Assembly (NCBI GenBank): GCA_022749755.1
Contig: CM040444.1
Span: forward strand, 19,269,326-19,333,325
Length of the DNA: 64,000 nt
Direction of reading: 5' to 3'
From: Azadirachta indica
Taxonomy: Eukaryota > Streptophyta > Magnoliopsida > Sapindales > Meliaceae
Shown here: one piece after another, positions 46,859 through 59,646 of the stretch
Layout: every line of letters begins with the position of its first letter
Position numbering within the stretch: position 1 is the stretch's first letter
Notes under the pieces: generated by a model
Databases searched by the model: none
Told to the model about the DNA's origin: nothing
What the model saw: the letters and a program-made list of their open reading frames with translations, nothing else
Made by a program: the position numbers and the translations under genes

Positions 46859-48328
46859 GCTCAAGATGGACCCGAAAAGTGCTCCACGACCAGACGGTTT
46901 TTTAGGGGCCTTTCTTCACCCTTGTTGGGATATCATTGGTCGTGATGTAGTTGCTAGAGTTCAATTAATTTTTCGGGATAGTTATCTTCTTCCTAATCTT
47001 AATTCTAGTTTCTTAATTCTTCCCAAGTCTTCCGGAGCTAATCAGTTGTCTCATTTCAGGACTATTGCTCTTGCAAATTTTTTCTTCAAAATTACTACGA
47101 TGGTCATGGCTACTAGGTTAGGTTCTATTATGGACAAGATTATCTTCCCGCAACAGGTGGTTTTCATCTGAGGTCGGAATATTCAGGATTGCATTTCTTT
47201 GGTATCTGAAGGCGTAAACATGTTAGATTAGAAATCTTTTGGGGGCAATATTGGCATGAAACTTGATGTTGCAAAAGTTTTTGACACCTTAAACTGCAAT
47301 ATTTTGCTTCAGGTGTTGGATAGTTTTGATTTTCAGAAGACTTTTATCCATTGGGTGGCTCTCATCTCAGCTTCGGCGAAGCTTTCAATTCTCCTGAATG
47401 GTGTTTCCGTGGCATTTTTTGCTGTGGACGTGGAGTCAGGGATGGGGGACCCCCTTTCTCTTCTTGATTTTGCACTCCAGAGAAGTTCTTTCTCGTGGGA
47501 TTCTTGCGCTCCATTCTTCTGGTAAAGTGAATTCTACCTCTCGTCCAAGACGATGCCCAACACTCATGTCATGTATGCATATGATGTGTTCATTTTCTGT
47601 TATGGATATTTGCCTTCTTTGACTAGTTTAACTCAACTCTTTGATGACTATGGGTCTGCCTCTGGCCCATTTGTTAATCATGCTAAGAGTAGTTTTTTTC
47701 TCGGAAAATATGCCTTAGCTCGGAAAGGGAGCATTAAGAATGCTTTAGGCTTTTCGGAGGGCTCACTGCCTTTCATTTATCTGGGAGTCCCTGTTTTTAA
47801 AGCTTGTCTTCGTCGCCGTCATCTTCTGGCTTTGGCGGATAGGGTGCGTGCTTGTTTTTCTAGTCGACAAGGTAAAATTTTGTCGATGGCTGCTAGAGTG
47901 GAGCTTGTTCGCTCTGTCTTTCAATGCCCTCTTATGCACAGGTTTGGGGCCTATCTTTGGCCTCGTTCTCTTTGTCCTACATTCAGAAAAGTGCTCGTAA
48001 TTTTGTTCTTCCGAGGATCAAGAATGGAAAATGGATCTTCATTGCGACTCTTTTTGTCGGTAGGATTCTCCTCCTCCTGAGATTGGTTCACAATTGTCAT
48101 TGAATTCTAGTGGCATTCCAACTTATCGGTTCTGTTGATCTCTTTTTTCTGCTCTGGTTAATTGGTTGAGTTACTGGAGCTGTTGCTGGAGATGCTGCTG
48201 GAGTTATTTTTCATGCTGCTCCATCTGTTTTTCTCTCTGCTGCATTTTCTTTTCTGCATGCATTTGCTGCAGTTTATGCTTCTCCTAGAATGTTACCCGT
48301 TTGTGCTGAAGTTGCAGTAGATGGATTT
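46858..48328 (+). mobile_element. 5'-truncated LINE ORF2 fragment (right copy)
   Basis: Plus-strand frames 46857-47171, 47256-47525 and 47553-48080 encode the RT: KMDPKSAPRPDGF, FRTIALANFFFKI, MKLDVAKVFDTLN, GDPLS, then YAYDVFIF where YADD is expected, FIYLGVPVF, and GKILSMAARVELVRSVFQ of the thumb. The catalytic box has lost its first Asp, and stops and shifts break the frame. The start is truncated at a TA microsatellite right after the LTR end. 48120-48328 is a CTG-rich stretch of unclear nature before the cupin upstream block resumes. Confidence 0.87.
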
Positions 48329-50865
48329 GTATAAGAAACCGTATAAAATTAATGGGTTATTGATTCTTGTCATATGTGTTTGTATGCGTGTGTATGTGTA
48401 TATTTGGTTCAAATCAAACTATATATATATATATCATTCAAAACAAAGTATTTTCTAGAAGAGAAAATTTAAAAATTGGGAACACCTAATCTTGCATTTT
48501 GGTGGTCATCTTCCGTTTTAACAATAATTCCACCAACCGTTGCCATCCCTAAATCTCCAACGCTACATTACATTTTGCTTGATTGCATTGTAAGAAAAAG
48601 CTAACAAATTAATTTTAAAAGAATTAACAGATATTACTCATAAACAAAACACTATAACATGGCACTTTCCAACAAAAAGGATAACACAATCCCGTAGCGT
48701 CCTAACTCGATTGAAGTTGATGCAAATAATATTGACTTTTAATTATTTTCAAAAAGAAAATATTGACTTTTAATTTTACTTTTATAAAATCTTTTCAATG
48801 TGTTACGTGATTGAATTGCTCAATTACACGTGGCAAAATTTAAGATGACTTGAGTTGATAGCAGCAACTTACTATAGTGGGAAACGGAAACCAAGTACAG
48901 TTATTCTTTGAGATTTTGTGTGTTAAAATTTTGATAGGACACACGGAATTATAACCAGTGGACAAGCAATTAATTTGTCTTGTTCTATTTAAAAGCCATA
49001 TTATTATTAGTTTTGTGATATATCTTGTAAAAATATCAATAAATGTATATATTCTTATACTAAAAAATTGCAAGACGTCTTATGAAAAGTCAAAGAAGTT
49101 TTGTCTAATAATTTACTTAATAGGATTTGGGTTAACTTCAGTGGCGGGACGGTTATAGGGTCTTTAAATTTTTTATATAAGATTTATTTTTTAAATTTAT
49201 ATAAAATTTGATTACTATATTTTAAAATTTTTTCAATTTATTCTATAATTTTTTATTATTTTTAAAATTTTGTCCGATTAATTTTATCTCTTAACTATTT
49301 TGGCCTCTCAAAAATTTTGACACCCAGTTATTTAGTTTTGACTCTGCCCCTGGATAACTTAGAATGGATAACTTAGAATGAATCGTAAATTCAAAGAAAC
49401 AATTTGAACTCTGTAGGTTGCGCAAATTAATATAACATTAAGTGATAATTAAATAAATTAACACATTTTTTATATGTACCCTAATTTCCTTACTGTATAT
49501 ATATAGCTAAACTCTGTATTTTCAACAATGAAATCATTGATTTTTTTCTAATTACTGATATAGAAATTAAGAGTCTATTAGAGATCTAGATACATACTAT
49601 ATGTAATTTTATATTTTTAATTGACCATTATCAATCATTATCAATATTTTATTATGTTATCGATCATCATCAATTTTGTATTTACGAACAGTTGAAGAGT
49701 TGAGAGAAGCATGACTCTAACTCTAAAAGCGACTCCCATAATATTTTAACACAAAAGTATTTTTTGCATGTGAGTATTATTATTTGTGTACTAGCTTAGC
49801 CATGTAAGGAAAAATAAATATAACATGTCAAAAATACTTAAATGCTACATCTAAATTCTTGAAGAGACTATAATATATATTATAGTAGTAATGACCCACG
49901 TAATTAAGTTAATTATTTGTCAAATTAGTTAATTAAGTTAGCTAATTATAGTTTTTTTTAACTTTAAGTATACATTGATAGAATGTGCAATTAAGGGGTC
50001 GTTAAATACTATTTTTTTGAAGGTATTTTCATGAAAAACAACTTCTCATAAACTGGTCCTTTCCTTGCCTATAAAGCACGAAATATTTGTGTTCCATCAA
50101 CGAACAATTAAAATACTTCATAGAACTGAAGAGAGACTAAAGGAGAACAATCAATTTATTCTTCCATCAACTACTATAACAAATTTTCTCTTATTCTTAA
50201 CTACCATTTTTTCGCTTACAATTTTATAAACCACATTGACTACATAATCTTTATCTCTCTCTTCAAGTACAAAATGTGTAAGATATTGATTCTGATTTGG
50301 ATAATGTAGGCCCACATCAACCAATAAACCAACTAGAATTTAAATAAAAAGATGCATTTGTCCATTTACGACTAACCAAAAAAGTAGCTCGCTGACTTTT
50401 ATGCTGTCGTATGGAGTCAAAATATAATAATTAGCTCAAATGAGAGAATTGTTGGTGTCGTTGCTGCCCAACCATGAGACGCAACGTAATGTTGACCCAG
50501 TCTGGAAGCAGCATAAGCACAAGAAGAAAAACGGAAGGTTGGGGAAGGAAGAAAAATCAAAGTTGATTTTGGGTTTGTATTGGGCGGAAGAAAATCCAAG
50601 ACCTGGAAACTGAGATAAAAACAATTAATTGGTCATATCCCATAGGAAATTGATACTATACAATAATCATATGATCTTGTACAGGCGTCGGTTTAGTAGG
50701 CAAGGAGAAATTTCAGCACAAAGTACTTGTATACGTAAATTTTATTATTTGTGGATGTAAATAGTTTAGCCATTAAAACATGAAAAAAAAAGAATCGAAA
50801 GCATGTGAAAAGGCTTATTTACACTCGTAGATTCTCCAGTACAATCATCTTCTTCATTTTCCCCG
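48329..50865 (+). repeat. Upstream block of cupin gene 4
   Basis: Paralogous to 35263-38737. Contains 'cacctaatcttgcatttt', 'gcatgtgagtattattattt' and 'tcaaagttgattttgggttt' once each in the same order. No coding gene supported. Confidence 0.75.
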
Positions 50866-50875
50866 CTATAAATAG
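50866..50875 (+). promoter_or_regulatory. TATA box of cupin gene 4
   Basis: CTATAAATAG about 285 bp before the ATG. Followed by a leader ending CATAAAG/GTATGC (50987), a probable 5'UTR intron donor with an acceptor TTTCACAG at 51154. Confidence 0.68.
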
Positions 50876-51158
50876 AAGTGAAGTTGTCTTGCATGTAGCA
50901 TAAAATCAATTTGCTTTAATTTGTTCAAAGTAGAATTTATACCAATTACGAGTTTATTCCTTCACGTACGTTTATTCTTCATAAAGGTATGCTGTTTATG
51001 TCTAGCTTCAAATTGATTATCTTCAGTGTTCAAAGACGTAGGTTATTTACCTATCAAATTGTGCTTCTTTCTTCTCCTTTAAGTGATTTTTAGTATAGAA
51101 GAGAAGCTACTCTTATTTTCTGGTAGGCTTAAAATATTTCTTTTTCTTTCACAGAGTG

Positions 51159-52455
51159 ATGCCTGGAGAAAGTGAAATGAAGCAATCGATGGAAATGGAG
51201 CTAACCCCAAAGTTTGCCAACAAGAAGATCTTTGAGGGAGAAGGTGGATCATATCACAGTTGGTCTAGTACTGAATTTCCTTTGCTTGCTGAGGCCAAAG
51301 TTGGTGCTGGTATTCTTATTCTCAACCCTGGAGGATTTGCTCTTCCTCACTATGCTGATTCCTCTAAAATTGGCTATGTTCTTCAAGGTATGGACATAAT
51401 CAGTGCTAACTATCTATAATCTTAATTATGTTTGTGTGTACCTAATCTTTATATATTACAGGCGAAAATGGAGTAACTGGAATGGTACTATCCAATGACA
51501 GAAAACATCCAGATAAGGAAATAGTTTTAGGGCTTCGGACTGCAGATGTGATTCCAGTACCCCTCGGGTCAGTCTCATGGTGGTACAATCACGGAAAATC
51601 AGATCTTGTCATTGTATTCATTGGCGAAACTTCCAAGGCCCACGTTCCCGGAGAATTTACTTACTTCTTGCTAACAGGAGCTCTAGGCATCTTCGGAAGT
51701 TTCTCCTCCGAATTTACAAGCAGAGCTTTTAATATGAACCAAAAAGAAGCAGATATTTTAACCAAAAGCCAAAAAAGTGGCTTGATCATCAAGCTAGGTG
51801 AAGAAGAAAGGAAAAGCATACTATTTCCTAAGGAAGACAATAATTGCAACTCATGGGTCAAAAATGTTGCTAATCTCTCGGCTGATTTCTGCTTCGAAAA
51901 GGCCGGCGTACTTACTTCCTTCACGGGGAGCAATTTCCCTTTCCTTGAAGAAGTTGGACTAAGTTGCAAGATTTTGAAACTTGAAGCTAATGCCATGCTT
52001 TCACCTACATACAATTCTGATTCGTCAGTTCAGGTATTTTATGTTGTAAAGGGAAGTGGGAAAGTGGAAATTGTAGGCCTAAATGGTAAGCTTGCGTTGG
52101 ATACCAAAATAGAAAGCGGTCAGCTTGTTATTGTGCCAAAATTTTTTGTGGTCGCCATAATTGCCTGCGATCAAGGAATGGAGTGCTTCTCTGTCACAAC
52201 ATCTACACAGTAAGCAATGACTTTAAGTTTCTACTCTTGATTTAAGTCGGTTTCTTAATTAATTTGTCAAATAACAAAGGATTTCAATGTCTCTTTTACA
52301 GGCCTTCTGTTGGAGAATTAGCTAGTAAACAATCGGCATTGAATGTCTGTTCAACCTCGGCTGTACAACTTTCTCTTAATGTGGATGAAGAGTTTCTCAA
52401 GTCTTTCAAGCAGAAAATAGCCAAGAGCGAAGTTCTCATCCCTCCAATGGGTTGA
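51159..52455 (+). CDS. Cupin gene 4: 11S-globulin-like bicupin, intact
   Basis: Coding exons 51159-51387, 51462-52209 and 52302-52455 (229+748+154 bp) give 376 residues. Introns have GTATGG/ACAG and GTAAGC/ACAG ends, and the second splice completes a Gln codon (TSTQPSVGEL). Starts MPGESEMKQ with no signal peptide. Two cupin domains: LPHYADSS 62-69, DVIPVPLG 105-112, WWYN 116-119, then SSVQVFYVVKGSG 264-276 and GQLVIVPKFFVV 296-307. The C-terminus ends VLIPPMG, like family members ending IFFPPS. Family: At1g07750/At2g28680-type RmlC-like cupin, cytosolic by inference, biochemical role unknown. Gene 2 is its near-identical mirror copy with a frameshift; gene 3 is a more diverged paralogue. Confidence 0.93.
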
Positions 52456-52536
52456 AAAGATTATGTCAATTCAAAACTGCTGGGTTTCTTAATTAATTAT
52501 GTACCAAATGTCATGTATTAATATCTTGATTTAATG

Positions 52537-52542
52537 AATAAA
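52537..52542 (+). terminator. Poly(A) signal of cupin gene 4
   Basis: AATAAA 82 bp past the stop, in the same context as in genes 2 and 3. Confidence 0.6.
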
Positions 52543-55500
52543 ACGATCAGCTTTGGTTTTTAAAATATAAAAATAAAAATATATAAAATTTGGACTCATA
52601 AAAGAGTTTATAGTTTGCAAATCTGTGCGGTTTCTTGAACCTATAAAATTTCAATCAAACTCAATCGATATGTACGTAACCCAAATTTTAAGAGTTAGCA
52701 GGCTTTTGACCATCATATGCCGTGTTGTAACTTGCTGGGCGAGAATTAAATGCATGGTAACAGGTACATTTATTAGTAATTAACCAAAGAATCCTTGAGA
52801 TTTTGTGTTCGCTGATAGGCCACACGGAATTATTACTAATGGACAAGCAATTAATATCAATAAATTTATTCCAATCCTATACTAAAATAATTGCAAGACG
52901 TGTAATAAGATGTCAAAGAAGTTATGTCTAACAAGTTAATTATAGGATTGGGGACGCCTTGGAATGAAACGTGACTCCAACGAATTCTTTTGTATATTGT
53001 AAAATAATATATATATATATTATAATATATTATTTTTAAAATAAAAAAATATATATGTTGAATAATATTTAATTAAATAAAATTTATAATTCATAATATT
53101 TTTATACTATAAAAAATAATTAAGTTTATATTTTCAATATAATTATTGCATATAAATAATAAATTTTTAGTTAGTATTCAGCATTAAAAAAAGAAAATAG
53201 AGAAAATAAGTAGAGATGGGAAACATTTTTCACATGCAAATTCTCTATTTTAACTCTATTAAATTTATTGAAAAATAAGGTAAAAAATAAGAATTAAAAT
53301 AAAAACGGGGTAGAGAACAAAAAAAGCATCCACATCTCTACCCTTATCCGGTCTCATTATCATCCTTACAATGAAACAGTTTAAATATTGTAGGTGGTGT
53401 AATAATTAATATGACATTAAGTGATAATTGAATAAATTAATATTTTTTATATGTACCATAATCTAATTTCCTTGCTATACATACAGCTAAACTCTGTATT
53501 TTGAATAGTGAAACTATTGATTTTTTTTTTCTAATTACTGATATAGAAATTAAGAGTCTAATATTAGGGATCTAGTAATTTAGACAATTTATGCTCTATA
53601 TATAATAATGAACAAAATAGATATTAGTCTAGTGATGTTCGTTATATTAGTATTACAACTATCGTTCTAAAATTATGATGATGCAGATTTATGATATATA
53701 ACCCAGTGGATTCAATTAATTAAAAAAAAAAGTACTGCATTGGTTTCTTAATTAATATATTTTTTCAGTATGTTTGTGATGAATATTTCTGTTTGAAATA
53801 AAATGCATATATTAGAAGAATCCTCTAATAGATGAGTTTTTGTTGAATAAACATATTATTATGACTGGTAGTTAATAAATGACATAATATAATAAAGAAA
53901 TAAAGTTCAATCTCGTATATGCTTTTAAATGTATGTACAAAAAATTTTTATTTACATATATACTATTATATATATAAATTATATTATTTTTATTATATTT
54001 TCGTAAAAAATTATCAAGCATGTATTAATATAAATAAGAAAAACATAAATACAATCAAGAGGTATATAGAAATATCCCTTATCCAAAGTAAAATGCTAAT
54101 GATAATTTGTGGCAAATCTAAATTATTACTTTGCAATAAAAAAACGAGAATAATAAATTAAGTATGTGAATTAAATTTAGTGTTGAATTAATAAAATTGA
54201 TAATTTGCTATGCGTTTATGTTCTTATTAATATATATTTTATAAAAAATTGATAATTTAATTTAAATTAAAAAGAATTCTGGTTATCTTTATTTGGAATA
54301 AATATAGAATGTCTATATATTCTTTTATATATATACTAATTATATGCTTCATATCTCTTTAACAAAATACAATTAAAATAATATAATTTTAAATTATATA
54401 TATTAAATAAAATATCATTATTTATTTAATGTTATATGTGATCACTATATACTAAAATATTATCGAGAAAGTAAAGAAAAGTTTAGGAGAATTTTAGAAA
54501 TTCAATTTATAAAAATTATTTTAACATTTTAAAATTTTCATCTGTAATATATTTTTAACAGTAAGCATTAAATTGTTGATTATGAGAAAACTATATATAT
54601 ATTTTTTATTATTTTACTAATATTTTGGGACTACAATTATAATATTCTAATGGGTCAAAGAGTATTTTTTTATTTTCTCAAAATTTATAAAGTATTTAGT
54701 AGATCCCCAAAATCCTAGGAGTATCTAACATTTCTCCAAAAGTCAAAGGAGTAAAAAGGAATATCCCATTTTATAAATAATGTTAATTAAAATTCTTATT
54801 CACTAGTATAAAATTTATAAATATAATAAATGAAACAGTAAGTGTAAAAAAGAATAAAAGAATTCAAAAAGCATGGTGTTTTTTTTTTTATGAAGAATAA
54901 TATAGTGTAGAAATTATTTACACATATTATCTTTTGCAAATTAATTTGATACAATTATTGGCCATTTTACATTAATTGTTCCAATTTATTAGCTATTTGC
55001 TGACTTGCTTGCATGCTATTTTTGTAGGAGATAATTTGTGTATAAAAAGTTTGTTTGTATAATTTTATCTTAAGTAATTAGTATCAAAATGTGGATTAAG
55101 GCTAACAACATTTATAGAATATATCATCACATGGGACATGACCACAATATATTGTTATTTTGAAACATCAAATTTAAAATATATATCACACAAAAATGCA
55201 AAAGTTACATTTAATACAATTTTTTAATATTTCCGTTATAATTTTGTAAAATGGAATGAAATATATTTGTATACATTCTGTAAAATTATGTAACTAATTA
55301 ATGGCGTCTAGATCAGGTTATTTTCTAGTGAAACTTAAAGGGTGTATATATACATTAAAGATTCTTTTGACAAATTTGAAATTTTATTATTGCAGTCGAT
55401 TATTTGGCACCTGTATATTTAGTTTTAGCATTAGTAATTACAGTGATACAAGAAATAAAAAATTAAAAGTCTTAAAGTTGCATTAATAATAGAAAAATAA

Positions 55501-55733
55501 GTTGGTTTGGACTTTTGATTCCCCTTCTTCGTACCGATGTAGGATAGGGTGGGTTTGGGTTTTGTGAAATCTGAAAAATAATGGGTTTGGGGTATGCAAA
55601 TCCGTATGCCAAATCCAAAAGAAACAGGGGTACAAGGGTGGGGTGAGTTTAGGGTATGTCAAAACTAAAAATAGAAATAACCAAAAAAAAAAAATTAAGG
55701 TTATTACAACGATAAATATAAATTAGAAAAAGA
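52543..55733. other. AT-rich region 3' of cupin gene 4
   Basis: Mirror of 24672-27860. No gene seen. One long-TIR-like terminus lies near 54650-54775. Short open frames are AT-composition artefacts. Confidence 0.55.
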
Positions 55734-56496
55734 GAAATTGATAGATATCCTAAGATATTAGAAAACGACAAATATCCCCTAATATTTTAAAAATAACAGT
55801 TACCTTCCTCAACTATTGGTAAACAATGAATACTCTCTTGGTATTGTTATACATTCATGTAAAACTACTATTTTAATTTATAATGCAATCAACAAAAATA
55901 AATCTCAAATAATATTTGGATAATATGAATTATATTATTTATATTTTTTGAGAAGATTTTTGATAAATAAATATTCCATATTGAAAATTTGATATATATA
56001 TGTCAAAATATTATAAATAATATATTCATGAAATCCAAATATTAGTTTGAGTTTATTTTAATTGTTTGTATAATTTATAATTTTGAGAATATTTATATAA
56101 CTTATATATAACTCTATTAATTTATAAATAAAAAATTTAAATAATTTATATAATTTACAATTAAATATTTTTTAAAAAAAAAAAATATTTTAATATTATT
56201 AATAAAAAAAATGACAATGAAATTATTTAAAATATTAATAATCATTTAGAGAGTAATTATCAGAAAATAAATTATAAGGGCATATTGGTCTTATGCATTA
56301 ATAAAGGAGTTAAAATGGCTGATCAATATACCTTCTAAATATATAAGAGCAAAATTATCATTTTACATGAATGCATAGTAAGTTCAGGGGTTTTTGTTGT
56401 TTTCCAATAGTTTAAAGAAGTATCTGTCATTTTGAAAACACTAGGGAGGTATCTGCTTTTTTAAAATACCTTAGAGGTATCTACCAATTTTCCTTA
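55734..56496. mobile_element. Long-TIR element B, right copy
   Basis: Mirror of 23919-24671, about 10 bp longer, with an A-run near 56173 among the differences. Flanked by agaaaaaga (55725-55733 and 56497-56505). Confidence 0.72.
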
Positions 56497-56505
56497 AGAA
56501 AAAGA

Positions 56506-58326
56506 CCTATAAGTTCCTAAGATTTGATCTATGAGATTAATTAATTTTAGTAATTTAAAATTATCTATTAAAATCTTAATTAACTAAAAAATTATAATTA
56601 TACTTCTCTTTAATTGTAGTTAGTTTAAGGGATTATTTTTAAACTCTTAAACAAAATTAAGTAAAATAATAATGATAATCATTATTAAGTAACATATTGA
56701 TAGTTAAATATTTATTACTATATTTAACTAAAATATAAATTTATTTATTTTATAATATATTAACAATTTAACATTAATTATGTATTAAAAGATAAATAAA
56801 ATAAAGTATAAATAAATATTAATTTATAAAATAAATCTATTATGATACAATATTTATGGTTATATTATAATTTAAATAAAATATATTTTCATGTAGCTAA
56901 AATATGATATAATACAGTAAAATTTTAAGTTTTCTAAAATAATAATAAGTATTATTTTTTAGATAATTAAATATTTATTATAGATATGAAGAGTGCCCCA
57001 AGTTAAAAATTAACTATATACTAAAACATTGAAATTAACTGGTAAATAAAACATATTTAACAAAGAATAAATAGTCAACTTATAATAGTAAAACTAATTG
57101 TATAATCTAAGCATAATTTTTGAATTGTTATTATGGATATAAAACAATTGTATGATCTAACCATAATTTTATCTTTAATAATAATTAAATATAATTTTAT
57201 CACAATTATTTTCTTTATAATTGTTTGAAGGAACAATACTTTTGTTTATATATTATAAAATAAATTTGATAAATAAAATAATTATTTTCTCTTAAAAAAT
57301 TAATTTTAAAAAGTTTCAAAAAATATGCATTTAATTTTTACACATAATTGTTGTCATTAATTCAATAATTTGTATATATAGATAATTAGATATGAATTAT
57401 TTTAAATTATAGAATTATTTTTTATATATGAAATATTAAATTCTCAAAAATAAAGATTGTTTTGATAAAATTCTCAAATATCACAAAAACATATTTAAAG
57501 TATTGAATTTATTGACTTCATTACAAATTTAAAGTATTTAACAAAAATTAGCTCACATAATTATTAATTTTTAATTTATTATTAAAAAAATCATCAATGT
57601 TTAATTTTTTGTACATGAAATCACCATTTCACGTATCATCAAAATAATATTACAAAAATAAATATTCATTTTTTCATAAATTAATTGTTAAAAAAAGATA
57701 ATTAACAATAATCATTAATTTAATTGACACAAGTTACACAAAATATTACCAGTAATGAAAATCTTACTACACCAAAATATCAAATTTAATTAATACATTT
57801 ATTATAATTTCCCTATTAACCTATGTAAATAGAAAAATAAATAACTGTAGAATAAGTTATTATCTAGTTTTTAATAAAATTGAGAAAGTTAGAAAAAATA
57901 TATTAAATAAAATTTTAGAATTTTCTATTTTTTCATAATTTTACAAAAAAGTATTTTATTTGGTACATAAGAAAATGATATCTAAAAAGAAAAAGAAAAT
58001 TTTTAACAAATTCTTTAAGAAATGTTTTGTTTTGTTAATCTTATATTGCAATATTCCAACAAATTAGTTCATCAATTACAAATTGATTACTTTATTTGAC
58101 ATCAATTTATTATTTTTGCTTTATCAAACTTATTGTTTTAATCATTAAAAATTATTTATTTCTTTATTAAGAAAATGAATTTAAAAATTTTTTAAATTGA
58201 TTAAATTGAAATTTTAAAATAATTATGAAGGAATTATTTGGCTAAATTAAAAAACTTGATAATTGTTGCATTAATTTTTTAAATACTTTAAATATGTATT
58301 CAAATTAATAAATTTAATAGCTTTTA
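56506..58326. other. AT-rich spacer between the long-TIR elements (right copy)
   Basis: No gene or nameable repeat seen. Confidence 0.6.
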
Positions 58327-58978
58327 GGGATATTGTGCTTTATTCTCTTATGTTTTAGGGAAAAGTTAATATATTCCCTTAAGTTTTTAAAAAGGCAAGA
58401 TATTCCCTGACATTTTAAAGAAAGTCAAGATATCCTCTGATATTACAATTCATATTTTAATTAATTTTTTTACTCCTGTACTATTAAAAATATATAAAAT
58501 AAGTATATTATTTTTATTTTTTTTTACTTAATAATCTATAATAATTTATATAATCTTATTGTAACATTCAAACTTAAAAATTATAATAATATTTTAACCC
58601 TTAATTATTTCTTTTCCTTCAAAATTTATAATCAAATATTTATAATATTTATTTATATATACAATTTCTAAAATATATCTTATTATTAAAATAATTTATT
58701 TAAAAAATTATGTATAATTAATTGTAGAATTTTTTATAACATAAAATTTGTTAAAATTTTTTAAATGTTTATACAATTATACATAGACAATATTAATTAT
58801 AAATAATTTTTAGATATTTTTAATAGTAGAGAGAGAAAATAGTCAAATTAAGATATAAATAATAATTTTAGGGGATATCTTGACTTTTTCGAAAAGTCAG
58901 GGGATACTTTACCTTTCTCAAAAACTTATAGAGACATATCAGTTTTTCTCAAAAGTCGGGGGTAAAGTATAATAATCC
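58327..58978. mobile_element. Long-TIR element A, right copy
   Basis: Mirror of 21441-22088, with GGGATATTGTGCTTTA at the start and the complement of GGATTATTATACTTTA at the end. Confidence 0.7.
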
Positions 58979-59313
58979 TAGTTTTTAAAATTCATATTAA
59001 ATTTAGTACTATTAAAATATTGTAAAATTAAATTATTATATATTTTTAAATGCTAAATAGTTAATTATATATATCCTAAATAATAAATAAATTTAATGAT
59101 ATTTATAATAATATAAATTAAATATATATTTTAGTTAAATATTTTTATTTACATATTTTAATTAAAAGTAAATTAGGATAGCAGTAAGTCGTATATTAAA
59201 TTTCCTTTAAATCTTGAGTTCGAATTTGAATTTGTAGCATTTTTACTTCATTTTTAAAGTCAAACAGGGCCAACATCATGTTCATGCCCACGTGAATCCC
59301 GGCCGGGGTTGGC
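58979..59313. other. Spacer with a possible tRNA-like promoter pair
   Basis: 59176-59236 holds 'gatagcagtaagtcg' and, about 35 bp later, 'gagttcgaatttg', which loosely recall A and B boxes of a tRNA-derived SINE head. No foldable tRNA or SINE tail is evident. Otherwise AT-rich. Confidence 0.25.
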
Positions 59314-59646
59314 TTGGCACAAATCGAACGGGTGAGATCGGACTTCATAGGTCATGCAGGACTCAACCCGTTATTATTGTATGTGCCTGAGCTGGCCCAG
59401 CATGTAAGCCCAAGTAGACTTTATTTTGCCCTTGACTCAACCCGTTTGTCGTCTCTTACTACAAGGATAAGCTTAGGAGTTATCATTTTCAATTTTGTTG
59501 GGCGTGAAGTCGTCAGCTTTCATTTGGGTCACATCCTCTTTTTCACATGGCAGATCAAAGTTTTTCCAAATGGTCATTTCAAGCTTTTGCTAAGCTATGT
59601 TGTGCTTGTCTTATATCTTTTAAGTTGTCGAAGAGATAAAGTTTAA
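59314..59646 (+). CDS. Unrecognised 110-codon open frame in a GC-richer island (right copy)
   Basis: Same frame as 20772-21104, starting MAQIERVRSDFIGHAG. The C-terminal half is hydrophobic and could include a membrane segment (LLSYVVLVLYLLS). No domain recognised, no flanking gene signals. CCGGCCGGGG just upstream and the repeated 'actcaacccg' suggest a transposon relic. Weak candidate. Confidence 0.2.
   Translation: MAQIERVRSDFIGHAGLNPLLLYVPELAQHVSPSRLYFALDSTRLSSLTTRISLGVIIFNFVGREVVSFHLGHILFFTWQIKVFPNGHFKLLLSYVVLVLYLLSCRRDKV

Noticed and set aside
50436..50624. 62-residue open frame upstream of gene 4 (and mirror 29779-29967)
   Set aside because: Lies in the duplicated promoter block, and both gene 3 versions of this segment break it. 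Not supported as a gene.
53919..54161. Small open frame, rich in Ile, Tyr and Asn, in the AT desert (mirror 26236-26472)
   Set aside because: Composition is that expected from random AT-rich DNA, and its frame differs between the arms at the N-terminus.
59176..59236. tRNA gene or SINE head based on A/B-box-like words
   Set aside because: No cloverleaf can be drawn and no SINE tail or target duplication is visible. Kept only as a weak note.
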